Source: Candidatus Treponema scatequi
Lineage (GTDB): Bacteria; Spirochaetota; Spirochaetia; Treponematales; Treponemataceae
Length of the DNA stretch: 32,890 nt
Reading direction: 5' to 3'
Assembly: GCA_018066075.1 (NCBI GenBank)
Contig: JAGHSB010000062.1
Location: forward strand, 1 to 32,890
Positions within the stretch are counted from its first letter, which is position 1. The number at the start of each line of letters is the position of its first letter. The position numbers and the translations under genes are program-made. Under the pieces are notes generated by a model. It was not told the DNA's origin, ran no database searches, and saw only the letters and a program-made list of their open reading frames with translations. Below, one piece after another: positions 6,680-14,141 of this stretch.

Positions 6680-7936
6680 ATGAGACGCGTAGTTGTAACA
6701 GGACTTGGAGCTGTGACTCCGATTGGAAATAGTGTTGAAGAAACTTGGAACGCAATCAAGGCTGGAAAAATCGGGATTGATAGGATTTCGCTTTTTGATG
6801 CTTCGGACTACAAGGTTCAGATTGCGGCTGAGGTTAAGGACTTTGATCTTGCAAACTGGGGAATCGATTCTAAAGAGAGCCGAAAGATGGCGCGCTTTAC
6901 GCAGTTTCTTGTTGCTTCATCGACTGAGGCGCTCAAAGATGCCGGACTTACAAAAGAAAAACTTGCGGATGAAAAATGCGGAATCATGGTCGGAAACGGA
7001 ATCGGTGGATTTGACATCATCGAAGAAGGTTTCAAAAAGTATTACGACCCGAAAGCCGGCCCGAACAGGCTTCCTCCACTGACGGCGCCGGAAATGATTC
7101 CAAACGAAGCTGCTGCAAACGTGAGCATGATTTATGGAATCGACGGTCCTTCGTGGACTCTGGCAACTGCATGTTCAAGTGGAACTGATGCGATGGGAAC
7201 TGCACTCGACATGGTAAGAAGCGGTCGTGTTGATATCTGCATTACGGGTGGAACTGAGGCAGACATCAACGGTTTTGGAATAAGCTGTTTTACCGTGCTA
7301 AAGGCTCTCGCTTCGAAATACAATGACGATCCGAAACACGCAAGCAGACCATTTGACAAAGACCGCGACGGATTTGTCATGGGCGAGGGAAGTGCAGTTT
7401 TAATTCTCGAAGAACTTGAACACGCAAAAGCCCGCGGTGCAAAAATTTATGCCGAGTTTGCAGGATACGGCGCATCAAGCGATGCCTATCACATCACAGC
7501 ACCGCTTCCTGACGGAACAGGCGGCGCAAAAGCAATCACACGCGCTCTAGAAGACGCAAACTTAAAACCAGAAGACATTCAGTACTACAACGCCCACGGA
7601 ACATCAACACACGCAAACGATTCGGGCGAAACAAACATGGTCAAAATCGCATTCGGAGACCATGCTAAAAAATTAAAAATATCATCAACAAAATCTATGA
7701 CAGGACACATGATCGGAGCAGCCGGCGCCGTCGAAGCCCTTTTCTGCATCAAAGCAATCAACGACAGCTACTATCCTGCCACAATGAACCTCGAACACCA
7801 GGATACCGAGGGTGGCTGCGATCTGTACTACGTTCCGAACAAAGGCGAAAGTGGAACTATTAATGCCACAGCCTCTGTATCGCTCGGTTTTGGCGGTCAC
7901 AATGGCTGCGTAATTTTTAAAAAGTATGTGAGCTGA
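6680..7936 (+). CDS. fabF: Beta-ketoacyl-ACP synthase II
   Basis: 418 aa, full length for FabF. It condenses malonyl-ACP with acyl-ACP in type II fatty acid synthesis. The catalytic residues are C165 (TACSSGTD), H306 (NAHGTSTHAND), K338 and H343 (STKSMTGHMIGAAGA), with the C-terminal GFGGHN loop. Having two catalytic histidines makes it a KAS I/II rather than a FabH-type enzyme. The ATG has GGAGG at about 8 nt. It is followed by fabV after 47 bp, so condensation and enoyl reduction share a transcript from the strong promoter at 6563. No acpP, fabD or fabG is nearby; the rest of the pathway must lie elsewhere. Confidence 0.97.
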   Translation: MRRVVVTGLGAVTPIGNSVEETWNAIKAGKIGIDRISLFDASDYKVQIAAEVKDFDLANWGIDSKESRKMARFTQFLVASSTEALKDAGLTKEKLADEKCGIMVGNGIGGFDIIEEGFKKYYDPKAGPNRLPPLTAPEMIPNEAAANVSMIYGIDGPSWTLATACSSGTDAMGTALDMVRSGRVDICITGGTEADINGFGISCFTVLKALASKYNDDPKHASRPFDKDRDGFVMGEGSAVLILEELEHAKARGAKIYAEFAGYGASSDAYHITAPLPDGTGGAKAITRALEDANLKPEDIQYYNAHGTSTHANDSGETNMVKIAFGDHAKKLKISSTKSMTGHMIGAAGAVEALFCIKAINDSYYPATMNLEHQDTEGGCDLYYVPNKGESGTINATASVSLGFGGHNGCVIFKKYVS

Positions 7937-7983
7937 GCCGCGCGGGCTTTTGAAGAGAGTGGAATTTGTAAAAAGGAGTTTCC

Positions 7984-9222
7984 ATGTTAGTAACACCAAA
8001 GATTCGAAGTAATATCTGTCTCAATGCTCACCCGGCAGGATGTGCCCAGGAAGTTCGCCGTCAGATTGAATATGTTAAGGCAAAGAAGGCTGCCCGCGCG
8101 GGCACTGCGAGTGACACCTGCGTTGAAAGTGATGTCAGTTTGAAAAGTGAAAGCAGTCCTCGCTTTGTTCTCGTTCTTGGCTGTTCAACAGGTTACGGAC
8201 TTGCTTCACGAATTGCAGCTGCGTTCGAATACGGTGCTGATACAATCGGCGTGTCTTTTGAAAAGGAAGGAACAGAGACACGCGGTGGAACTCCTGGTTT
8301 TTACAACAACATGGCGTTTGACAAAGAAGCGAAAGCGGCTGGTGTAAATTCCATCACAATAAACGGAGACGCATACAGCCACGAAATCAAAAAACGCGTC
8401 ATCGAAGAAATCAAAAAGCTCGGTAAAAAAGTCGACCTCGTAATTTACAGTCTCGCAAGCCCTGTCAGAACAGATCCTGACACCCAGGAACTTTACAAAT
8501 CTGTCATCAAACCTATCGGCCGCACCTACGAAGGAAAATGCCTCGACATCATTGCAGAAAAGCTCACCGAAGCAAAAGCAGAACCTGCATCAGAAGAAGA
8601 AATTGCAACTACAGTAAAAGTAATGGGAGGCGCCGACTGGAAGCTCTGGATTGACGCACTTACAGATTCCGGCTGCCTTGCAACTGGATGCACAACTTTA
8701 GCCTATTCTTACATCGGCCCAGAATTGAGCCACGCAATTTACCGCGACGGAACTATCGGTGAAGCAAAAAAAGACCTTGAAAAAACAGCACGCGAGCTCG
8801 ACTTAGACTTGCAGAAGAAAATCATGGGACACGCATATGTTTCGGTAAACAAGGGACTTGTAACAAGAAGTTCTGCAGTAATTCCGGTGATTTCGCTTTA
8901 TCTTGCGTGTCTTTTCAAAGTGATGAAGGCAAATGGAACTCACGAGGGATGCATCGAGCAGATGGAACGTCTTTTTGCCGAGAAACTGTTTGCGGGCGGA
9001 GAAGTTCCACTTGATGACGAAAAACGCATCAGAATGGACGATTTAGAGCTTACAGACGAGGTTCAGAAGGCGACTGTGGCAAATATGAATGCCGTGACAG
9101 AAGAAAATATGGCAGAATATTGCGATCTGGCGGGCTATAAGCACGATTTCCTTTCAGCAAACGGATTTGACGTTGACGGCGTAGATTACGGTTTAGAGGT
9201 TGAACGCTTTGATATGGTTTAG
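7984..9222 (+). CDS. fabV: FabV/Ter-type enoyl-ACP (trans-2-enoyl-CoA) reductase
   Basis: 412 aa, NADH-dependent. It reduces trans-2-enoyl thioesters in fatty acid synthesis or in butyrate-type metabolism. The Rossmann motif GCSTGYGLASR is at residues 66-76, SLASPVRTDP follows, and the catalytic Tyr-x8-Lys is Y253/K262 (YRDGTIGEAK), the FabV/Ter spacing rather than the FabI Tyr-x6-Lys. As I recall the T. denticola Ter protein (about 397 aa), the match is strong throughout, except that this protein has a longer, Ser/Asp/Glu-rich stretch with a Cys at about residues 38-58, before the Rossmann fold. AAGGAG precedes the ATG at about 7 nt. Whether it acts on ACP or CoA thioesters is not decided, but pairing with fabF favours a fatty acid synthesis role. 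Confidence 0.96.
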   Translation: MLVTPKIRSNICLNAHPAGCAQEVRRQIEYVKAKKAARAGTASDTCVESDVSLKSESSPRFVLVLGCSTGYGLASRIAAAFEYGADTIGVSFEKEGTETRGGTPGFYNNMAFDKEAKAAGVNSITINGDAYSHEIKKRVIEEIKKLGKKVDLVIYSLASPVRTDPDTQELYKSVIKPIGRTYEGKCLDIIAEKLTEAKAEPASEEEIATTVKVMGGADWKLWIDALTDSGCLATGCTTLAYSYIGPELSHAIYRDGTIGEAKKDLEKTARELDLDLQKKIMGHAYVSVNKGLVTRSSAVIPVISLYLACLFKVMKANGTHEGCIEQMERLFAEKLFAGGEVPLDDEKRIRMDDLELTDEVQKATVANMNAVTEENMAEYCDLAGYKHDFLSANGFDVDGVDYGLEVERFDMV

Positions 9223-9228
9223 TATAAT
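9200..9228 (+). promoter_or_regulatory. Promoter inside the fabV 3' end giving a leaderless pilZ mRNA
   Basis: TTGAAC (9200-9205), exactly 17 bp, then perfect TATAAT (9223-9228). The expected start 7 nt later is base 9235, the A of the next gene's ATG. No Shine-Dalgarno is present in the 12-bp gap. The -35 and spacer are within fabV codons. Confidence 0.7.
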
Positions 9229-9234
9229 ATAACC

Positions 9235-9621
9235 ATGTGCGCTAAAACACGAAAATTTGAAAGATATGACGTTTTGGGTCGGATTGAGTCAGAAGAGCTT
9301 TCGAGCTTTCCGGGAACACTTATTGATATAAGTCTGAACGGATGTAAGATTCATTATTCAAACCCGGTTGCTGTTTCTCTTGAAGAAGAGTACACAATCA
9401 AGGTTAAATTTACGGACCAGTCATTGAACAAACCGATTACTCTCATCTGCCAGCCGATGTGGGCAAAAGAAGACAGCGGTTCAACAGATATCGGTATGAA
9501 GTTTCTTCACTCTCCGGACACAGACACCCTTCAGGAATACATCAAGTATCTTTACAAGGACTCTCAGAACCTCGGAGACATCGCTCATCAGATAATGGAC
9601 AGTGAATGTCAGTTCATATAG
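9235..9621 (+). CDS. PilZ-domain protein, probable c-di-GMP effector
   Basis: 128 aa, a stand-alone PilZ domain. The D-x-S-x-x-G element of the c-di-GMP-binding site is present as DISLNG (31-36). The N-terminal arginine switch is not canonical: R10 and R16 are separated by five residues instead of the usual RxxxR, so binding affinity is uncertain. PilZ proteins relay c-di-GMP level to motility, adhesion or exopolysaccharide machinery. It has its own consensus promoter whose start falls on the ATG. Its 3' end overlaps the methyltransferase gene by 16 bp, suggesting co-transcription. Cyclase and phosphodiesterase genes lie further along this window. Confidence 0.85.
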   Translation: MCAKTRKFERYDVLGRIESEELSSFPGTLIDISLNGCKIHYSNPVAVSLEEEYTIKVKFTDQSLNKPITLICQPMWAKEDSGSTDIGMKFLHSPDTDTLQEYIKYLYKDSQNLGDIAHQIMDSECQFI

Positions 9622-10685
9622 AAAACCTTTCGGCAATCGGATTTTTAGCTTTTCCCGATTGTCTCGCATTTCTCAAATCAGAATTAATCAAACGCTTTGG
9701 CCTCTCAGAATCGACACATTTTAAGTGCTACGGTGACATCGTGTTACTCGAGGGCGAAGATTTAAGCGCTTTTTTAAGTGGAATTTCGTCAAACGGCGAA
9801 TCAGTTTCAGAAAAAGACATCACAGCAGAATCTCTTTCTGAAACTTCCGGAGAAAAACTCCTCGAAGTCATTCCACCGCAGAAACTTCCGTACTGGGCGC
9901 GAACAGTTTTGTTAAAGCCGTTTATTCTCGATTTTGAATCAATAGGTGATGCTTCACGCACTTTAAAAGAACTTCAGAGAAACTGGGCTCCGTATCAGTA
10001 CCAGAGCTTTCGTCGTGCAACTTTAATTCAGGAAAAATTGCCTTACATAAATCTTAAGGCTAAGAAATTCCCTTTTTCGATTCCTAAAAGTCCGATCGGA
10101 GTTTACACTCTCATCGAAGATAAAATAATACTTGCATCTCAGTTTACGTCGTCGTTCGTTCCTGCGGGGCGAATAGAGTTTATCGAAGACCACGAAAATC
10201 CACCGAGCCGTGCATACCTCAAGATTCAGGAAAGCCTCACGATGGCAAACCTCTTTTTTGATGTGGAACTTCCGGGGCCCGAGTCGCGTTGTTTTGAAGC
10301 AGGTGCGTGTCCCGGTGGCTGGACTTGGGTTTTAGTAAACCTTTGTTCAAAAGTTTATGCCGTAGACCGTGCAGAACTTGCGCCTTCTCTTATGACAAAT
10401 CCGCTTGTGACTTTTCAGGCTCACGATGCGTTCACATTAAAACCAGAAGACATCGGAAAGTGCGACTGGGTTTTCAGTGATGTAATCTGCTATCCAGAGC
10501 GCCTTCTCGAATGGGTTAAAGTTTGGCTCGACAGTGGCTTAACAAAGAACATGATCTGTACAATCAAGATGCAGGGCGAAATCGACTGGAGTATCGTACA
10601 GCAGTTTGCAGATATCCCGAACAGTCGTGTTGTTCATTTGAATTATAATAAGCATGAATTGACTTGGATTAATTGCGAGAAGTAA
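9606..10685 (+). CDS. RlmM/FtsJ-like SAM-dependent 2'-O-ribose methyltransferase
   Basis: 359 aa. The C-terminal half is a Rossmann methyltransferase with SAM motif I as GACPGGWT (233-240) and the K-D-K-E tetrad of RrmJ/FtsJ enzymes: K206 (AYLKI), D292 (FSDVICYP), K321 (TIKMQG) and E351 (NKHELTW). The N-terminal part resembles the THUMP-like region of RlmM, which methylates the 2'-O of C2498 in 23S rRNA; exact target here is inference. It starts inside the pilZ 3' end (16-bp overlap) and has only a weak ribosome site, so it is probably translationally coupled. It is convergent with pheS. Confidence 0.85.
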   Translation: MSVHIENLSAIGFLAFPDCLAFLKSELIKRFGLSESTHFKCYGDIVLLEGEDLSAFLSGISSNGESVSEKDITAESLSETSGEKLLEVIPPQKLPYWARTVLLKPFILDFESIGDASRTLKELQRNWAPYQYQSFRRATLIQEKLPYINLKAKKFPFSIPKSPIGVYTLIEDKIILASQFTSSFVPAGRIEFIEDHENPPSRAYLKIQESLTMANLFFDVELPGPESRCFEAGACPGGWTWVLVNLCSKVYAVDRAELAPSLMTNPLVTFQAHDAFTLKPEDIGKCDWVFSDVICYPERLLEWVKVWLDSGLTKNMICTIKMQGEIDWSIVQQFADIPNSRVVHLNYNKHELTWINCEK

Positions 10686-10693
10686 AAGAACGC

Positions 10694-10720
10694 GACAGAT
10701 TGCACGGATTGGCACAGATT
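10694..10720. repeat. Three short tandem units of the cacRgatt type
   Basis: Consecutive units gacagatt (10694-10701), gcacggatt (10702-10710) and ggcacagatt (10711-10720) are followed by T-rich sequence. From memory, intergenic runs of CAC(A/G)GATT units occur in many unrelated bacteria. Here they fill the spacer just after the methyltransferase stop. Confidence 0.5.
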
Positions 10721-10748
10721 TTTTTATTAATTGAAAGGACAAAAAAAA

Positions 10749-10766
10749 GGTCACCGTCAGGTGACC
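10749..10766 (-). terminator. Bidirectional terminator between convergent genes
   Basis: Perfect 7-bp stem ggtcacc/ggtgacc with loop gtca, flanked by A8 (10741-10748) and T4 (10767-10770). On the minus strand it gives stem plus U8, 12 bp past the restored pheS stop, so it is the pheS terminator. On the plus strand, with U4 then AU-rich sequence, it can also end the pilZ-methyltransferase transcript. Confidence 0.85.
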
Positions 10767-10778
10767 TTTTATATAAGT

Positions 10779-12328
10779 CTAGAACTTAGCTTTTCTTAGT
10801 CTTACTTTTTCGATATCTTCACAAAAGAGTTCCCTCAGGTCATTCAATCCGAGTGCCATCAAAGCCATGCGGCGATACCGATTCCCCATGCGAGAACAGG
10901 AACATCGATGCCCATTGCTTTTGTTACTTCTGGGCGGAAGATTCCGGAACCACCGAGTTCGAACCAGCCGAGTTTCGGGTGTTTGATGTGAACTTCGATT
11001 GAAGGTTCTGTGAACGGGAAGTAACCTGGAACATATTTTACTTCTTCTGCACCTGCGATTTCTTTAGCGAACATTTCGAGGAAGCCTAAGAGTGTCTTAA
11101 GGTTTACATCTTTTCCAAGAACGATACCTTCTGTCTGATAGAAGTCTGACAAGTGAGTTGCGTCAACTTTGTCGTAGCGGAAGCAGCGTGCGATACCGAA
11201 GTATTTGCCCGGGATTTCTGCTTTGTGAAGCTGGTGTGCAGAAAGAACTGTACCCTGGCTTCTTAAGAGAAGGCGTTTTGTAAAGTCTCTGTCAAATGAG
11301 TAGTTCCATCCGCGGCTTCCTGAGTTTCCGCCGTTTTCGTGAACAGCTGCTACATTTGAGAGATATGGTTCTTCGATTGATTTTGCGTGTGTAGGATTTT
11401 TAATTCTGTATACATCGTGAATATCGCGAGCTGCGTGGAACTGTGGCATAAAGAGTGCGTCACCGTTCCAGAATTCTGTTTCTACGAGTGGTCCGTCAAA
11501 TTCCTGAAAGCCGAGTGAACAGAGTTTGTCTTTTACTGATTCGAGGAATGAAACGTATGGATTGATACGGCCAGGGATGTTTCTTGCAGGTGGAATAGAA
11601 ATGTTGTATCCACGGAATGTGCCTTTCTTCCATTCGCCTGATTCGAGCATCTTTGTTGTGATTTCGCCGATTTCGTTTCCTGTAACTCCGACTTTTTTGA
11701 GTTCGGCTGCTACAGCGTCGCTTTCGCCGCAGAGTTTGTAAACTACAGTTTCGCGTGTGTATGTTTTAAATGGAGCGTCTGCTGCTCCACGTTTTTTTGC
11801 AAGTCCTGAGAGAACGTCGATTTCTTCTTTTGAAAGGTCGTCCTGATTGAGTGTTGTGTCTGCAACTGCTTTCTTAAGAAGAGCAGCTGTCATTGTGATG
11901 CGTGCAGGAAGTTCTTTGCCTGTATATTCTGCTTTCTTTTCTTCGTTCATTTTGAGAACGCCTTCTTTTGAAAGCTGACCGAATGCACTACCGATGTCTT
12001 TCTGTTCAACACCGATTCCTGCTGCGATCTCAGGAAGTGTCTTTGCTCCGTTGTCTTTCAAGAAGTTTACAGCGCGTTCTTCTATAAGACCTTTTTCTGA
12101 AAGTTCTTTACCTAAATCAGTGATTTCAAAGAATGTGTGTGGTGTACGGCTAACTTCCTGTACGAGACCTTTTCCGCCGAGCCAGCTGAATGCCTGGTTT
12201 GCGTGTCCTTCTTTGTAATCTAATTCTTTCTGTAAACGGCTTGATGTAAGTTCGTCTTTCTGTGTGTACTTGAGAAGTACTTTGATTTCAAGTGGGTGTA
12301 AGTTTTTAATTGTTCCTGAGATATCCAT
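10779..12328 (-). pseudogene. pheS: Phenylalanyl-tRNA synthetase alpha subunit, frameshifted near the 3' end
   Basis: Class II aaRS alpha chain of the archaeal/spirochaete type: an N-terminal region of about 220 residues with winged-helix-like repeats, then the catalytic core (FHAARDIHDVYRI motif 2; GYFPFTEPSIEV; ELGGSGIFRPEV). The uninterrupted frame stops at 10859 after GIGIAAWL. In the next frame the sequence from about 10869 down to 10781 reads RMALMALGLNDLRELF and on to a TAG at 10779-10781, exactly the expected motif 3 and C-terminus. Adding one G beside 10873 restores GIGRMALMALG and a 516-aa protein. So either a sequencing/assembly deletion or a real frameshift is present. As pheS is essential, an error is the likelier reading. 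No SD precedes the ATG; an AT-rich TATATT (12339-12334) lies 5 nt upstream. Confidence 0.9.
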
Positions 12329-12333
12329 TTTAA

Positions 12334-12339
12334 AATATA
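12334..12339 (-). promoter_or_regulatory. TATATT box just before the pheS ATG
   Basis: On the minus strand TATATT (12339-12334) would put transcription start at about 12327-12328, on the ATG. No matching -35 was found at 16-18 bp. No Shine-Dalgarno is present, so a leaderless start is possible but weakly supported. Confidence 0.3.
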
Positions 12340-12341
12340 TT

Positions 12342-12385
12342 GGTGGAATTTCACAATCCGAGAAACCGAATTATGAAGTTCCACC
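12342..12385. repeat. Inverted pair of GTGGAAYTT words upstream of pheS
   Basis: ggtggaatttca (12342-12353) and tgaagttccacc (12374-12385) are inverted 12-bp arms with one T/G mismatch and a 20-nt loop, in the short gap between the pheS start and the small lipoprotein-like gene. Two copies of the window's over-represented word face each other. The U-rich run lies on the wrong side for a classic terminator of the minus-strand transcript. Confidence 0.65.
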
Positions 12386-12399
12386 CCTCCAAAAAAATA

Positions 12400-12819
12400 T
12401 TAACGAGAGAATTTTACGATGCAGAGCATTTCGCCCATTTTTACACCGCGATCGTCTTTGTAATGTCTTGTTTTGTCGCGTTTGATGTAGCTGTATTTGA
12501 AATAACCGTGTTCTTTCTTAAAGTCTTCAAGTACATCATGAATTGTAATCATAGCATCACTTTTGTCGAAAGCTACGTCCATACATGTGTAGTAAATATG
12601 AGCTTCATCATAGTTTTCAGAATATTCAATTCTAACAGAAGCTGGTTTTGTTTTTCCAGTTTCAGGGTTTACAGGAAGGTGCTGGTCTTCAGGTACGATA
12701 GTCTGAATTGTTCTATCCATTTTGTTTTTTGGATTGACAATGTCTTCTACTTCTTTATCCTGTGCATAAAAGCATGATACAGCAGCCAAACAAGCCAAAA
12801 TTGCAATAATCTTCTTCAT
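12400..12819 (-). CDS. Small exported protein, possible lipoprotein
   Basis: 139 aa of unknown function. The N-terminus KKIIAILACLAAVSCFYAQ is a secretion signal: AAVSC with Cys16 could be a permissive spirochaetal lipobox, or signal peptidase I could cut near YAQ-D. The mature part is about 120 residues, charged, with YSENYDEAHIYYT and a basic C-terminal third, and has no domain I recognise. A strong GGAGGAG ribosome site lies 5 nt before the ATG. It follows the secreted-protein gene by 39 bp on the same strand, and may be last in that operon or have its own promoter in the AT-rich gap. Confidence 0.75.
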   Translation of the reverse strand: MKKIIAILACLAAVSCFYAQDKEVEDIVNPKNKMDRTIQTIVPEDQHLPVNPETGKTKPASVRIEYSENYDEAHIYYTCMDVAFDKSDAMITIHDVLEDFKKEHGYFKYSYIKRDKTRHYKDDRGVKMGEMLCIVKFSR

Positions 12820-12858
12820 ATTTCTCCTCCAGAGTTTTAGCAGCGAATATTTATGACG

Positions 12859-13527
12859 CTAAAATTGACTATATTCCTTTATTTTACTTGTTTCTAGGAA
12901 AAAATCAAGTTGAACGACATAATAACCTTTGTCTATCAATATAGCCGGAACGCTTCTGATTAAAAGTTTTCCGGTAATTTGCTTTGGTTTATTTTTGATA
13001 ATCTTTCTATAATATTCACGGATTCCGTCTTTGGCTGCGTTTTCGATTGCTTCCTGGAGACCTTCGAAGCCTTTGCTGAGTTTTCCCTTTCCTTTGCCGA
13101 CTGCATGCGGGTTTTTGATCTGGGAAAACTGTTTATAGTAGCGCATCATCTGTTCGGTGCGGGTAAAATTGACCCAGAGAAAGATTTTATCCTCGCGCCA
13201 GTATGTTTTGTCCCATTCGATGTTGTCTTTGTCTTCTGAAAAGTCGTTAAGTGGAACTAACTCGAAATATTCGTCAACTTTGCGGAGTTTGTCGCTTGGA
13301 GTGTAATCAAAGCTGAATCCGTAAGTCATGCCTTCGATGAGATATTCTGAAAGGTTTGTGAGATGCTGTCTTGCGAGATCGTGAGGTTTGTCTTCTGTAA
13401 ATTCCGGGTATGCATCCTGGGCGGCCCAGAGGTAAAGTCTGATTTTTCCAGGGCTTTCTGACTGGGCAAAAAGAGAAGAGAACGAAATTAAAACTGCGAC
13501 AATTAGTGTTTTGAAGCTTCTATCCAT
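12859..13527 (-). CDS. Secreted protein of unknown function
   Basis: 222 aa from the ATG at 13527, chosen because it begins directly with a signal peptide (basic MDRSFK, hydrophobic LIVAVLISFSSLFA, cut near FAQ-S). The frame stays open to another ATG at 13572, which would bury the signal peptide behind 15 polar residues. The mature protein is rich in Lys, Tyr and Trp and has no domain I recognise. Its start overlaps the end of the rhomboid gene by 25 bp and there is only a weak upstream purine run, so translation is probably coupled to the rhomboid protease. Being encoded next to a rhomboid invites a functional link, but it has no second membrane segment that would make it an obvious substrate. 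Confidence 0.8.
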   Translation of the reverse strand: MDRSFKTLIVAVLISFSSLFAQSESPGKIRLYLWAAQDAYPEFTEDKPHDLARQHLTNLSEYLIEGMTYGFSFDYTPSDKLRKVDEYFELVPLNDFSEDKDNIEWDKTYWREDKIFLWVNFTRTEQMMRYYKQFSQIKNPHAVGKGKGKLSKGFEGLQEAIENAAKDGIREYYRKIIKNKPKQITGKLLIRSVPAILIDKGYYVVQLDFFLETSKIKEYSQF

Positions 13528-14141
13528 ATTCTTATCGGGCTCACTCCCAGACGGATTGGAAAGTACAGCCATGCTCCGAGAAAACCAAACAGATGAGTCA
13601 TATGAGCAATGCCGCCAGAAATTCCAAAGAACTGACAGCCCAATTCAATTAAAGCAAACAAAATAACGCATACAGGGGCTGGCACTGGAATTATTCCATA
13701 TATTGAAACACGAACTGTCGGAAAAATTACAGCAAAAGCGAAAAGAATTGAAAAAACTATTCCGCTTGCTCCCATGAGAAGTGTGTTCCACCAGCCGCCG
13801 ATTACAAAGAATGCGAGTGAAAGTGCATTTGAAAAGATTGCACATATAAAAATAAAGAGTATATATTCTTTTGAACCGAGGGATTTTTCTACATACATTC
13901 CAAAAGAAATAAGACCGAACATGTTTAGAAAAAGATGAAGAAAATTTGCGTGAACAAAAGTACATGTTAAAAGCTGCCAGTACATATGATAGTCAATTAC
14001 TGCGCGCGGATTTAACGAGAGATAAAATTTAAGCGTCGGGAAAAATTTTGTGAGAACAAAAACAGCAACATTGATTACCGCAATAATAATTGTTGCGTTA
14101 ATGTAATTGTAGCGGAATTTTTTTCTCAAAAGATTTATCAT
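13503..14141 (-). CDS. Rhomboid-family intramembrane serine protease
   Basis: 212 aa with six or so membrane segments, the minimal bacterial rhomboid size. Catalytic features: H-A-N-F-L-H-x-x-x-N (H65, H69, N73) in helix 2, the GASG serine motif with S126, and the helix-6 histidine in AHMTHLFGFLGA (H180/H183, more likely H183). Rhomboids cut membrane-anchored substrates within or next to a transmembrane helix. The start overlaps the cyclase stop by 4 bp (ATGA) and the end overlaps the secreted-protein gene by 25 bp, so it sits inside a tightly packed operon with a c-di-GMP cyclase. Substrate unknown. Confidence 0.92.
   Translation of the reverse strand: MINLLRKKFRYNYINATIIIAVINVAVFVLTKFFPTLKFYLSLNPRAVIDYHMYWQLLTCTFVHANFLHLFLNMFGLISFGMYVEKSLGSKEYILFIFICAIFSNALSLAFFVIGGWWNTLLMGASGIVFSILFAFAVIFPTVRVSIYGIIPVPAPVCVILFALIELGCQFFGISGGIAHMTHLFGFLGAWLYFPIRLGVSPIRIWIEASKH

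Noticed and set aside
10767-10858. Non-coding spacer downstream of a complete pheS
   Set aside because: The region from 10779 upward encodes the expected PheS C-terminus in another frame, so it is mostly coding sequence displaced by a frameshift.
12340-12777. 145-codon hydrophobic open frame on the plus strand
   Set aside because: It lies wholly opposite the small exported-protein gene, which has a strong GGAGGAG site and a signal peptide. The hydrophobicity is a reverse-reading effect.
12820-12858. Hairpin ttagcg...cgctgctaa between the secreted-protein and lipoprotein-like genes
   Set aside because: Stem of five or six bases with a long AT loop and no U-tract; too weak to call.
13528-13572. 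N-terminal extension of the secreted protein to the ATG at 13572
   Set aside because: The ATG at 13527 starts directly with a good signal peptide; the extra 15 residues lie inside the rhomboid gene and are polar.
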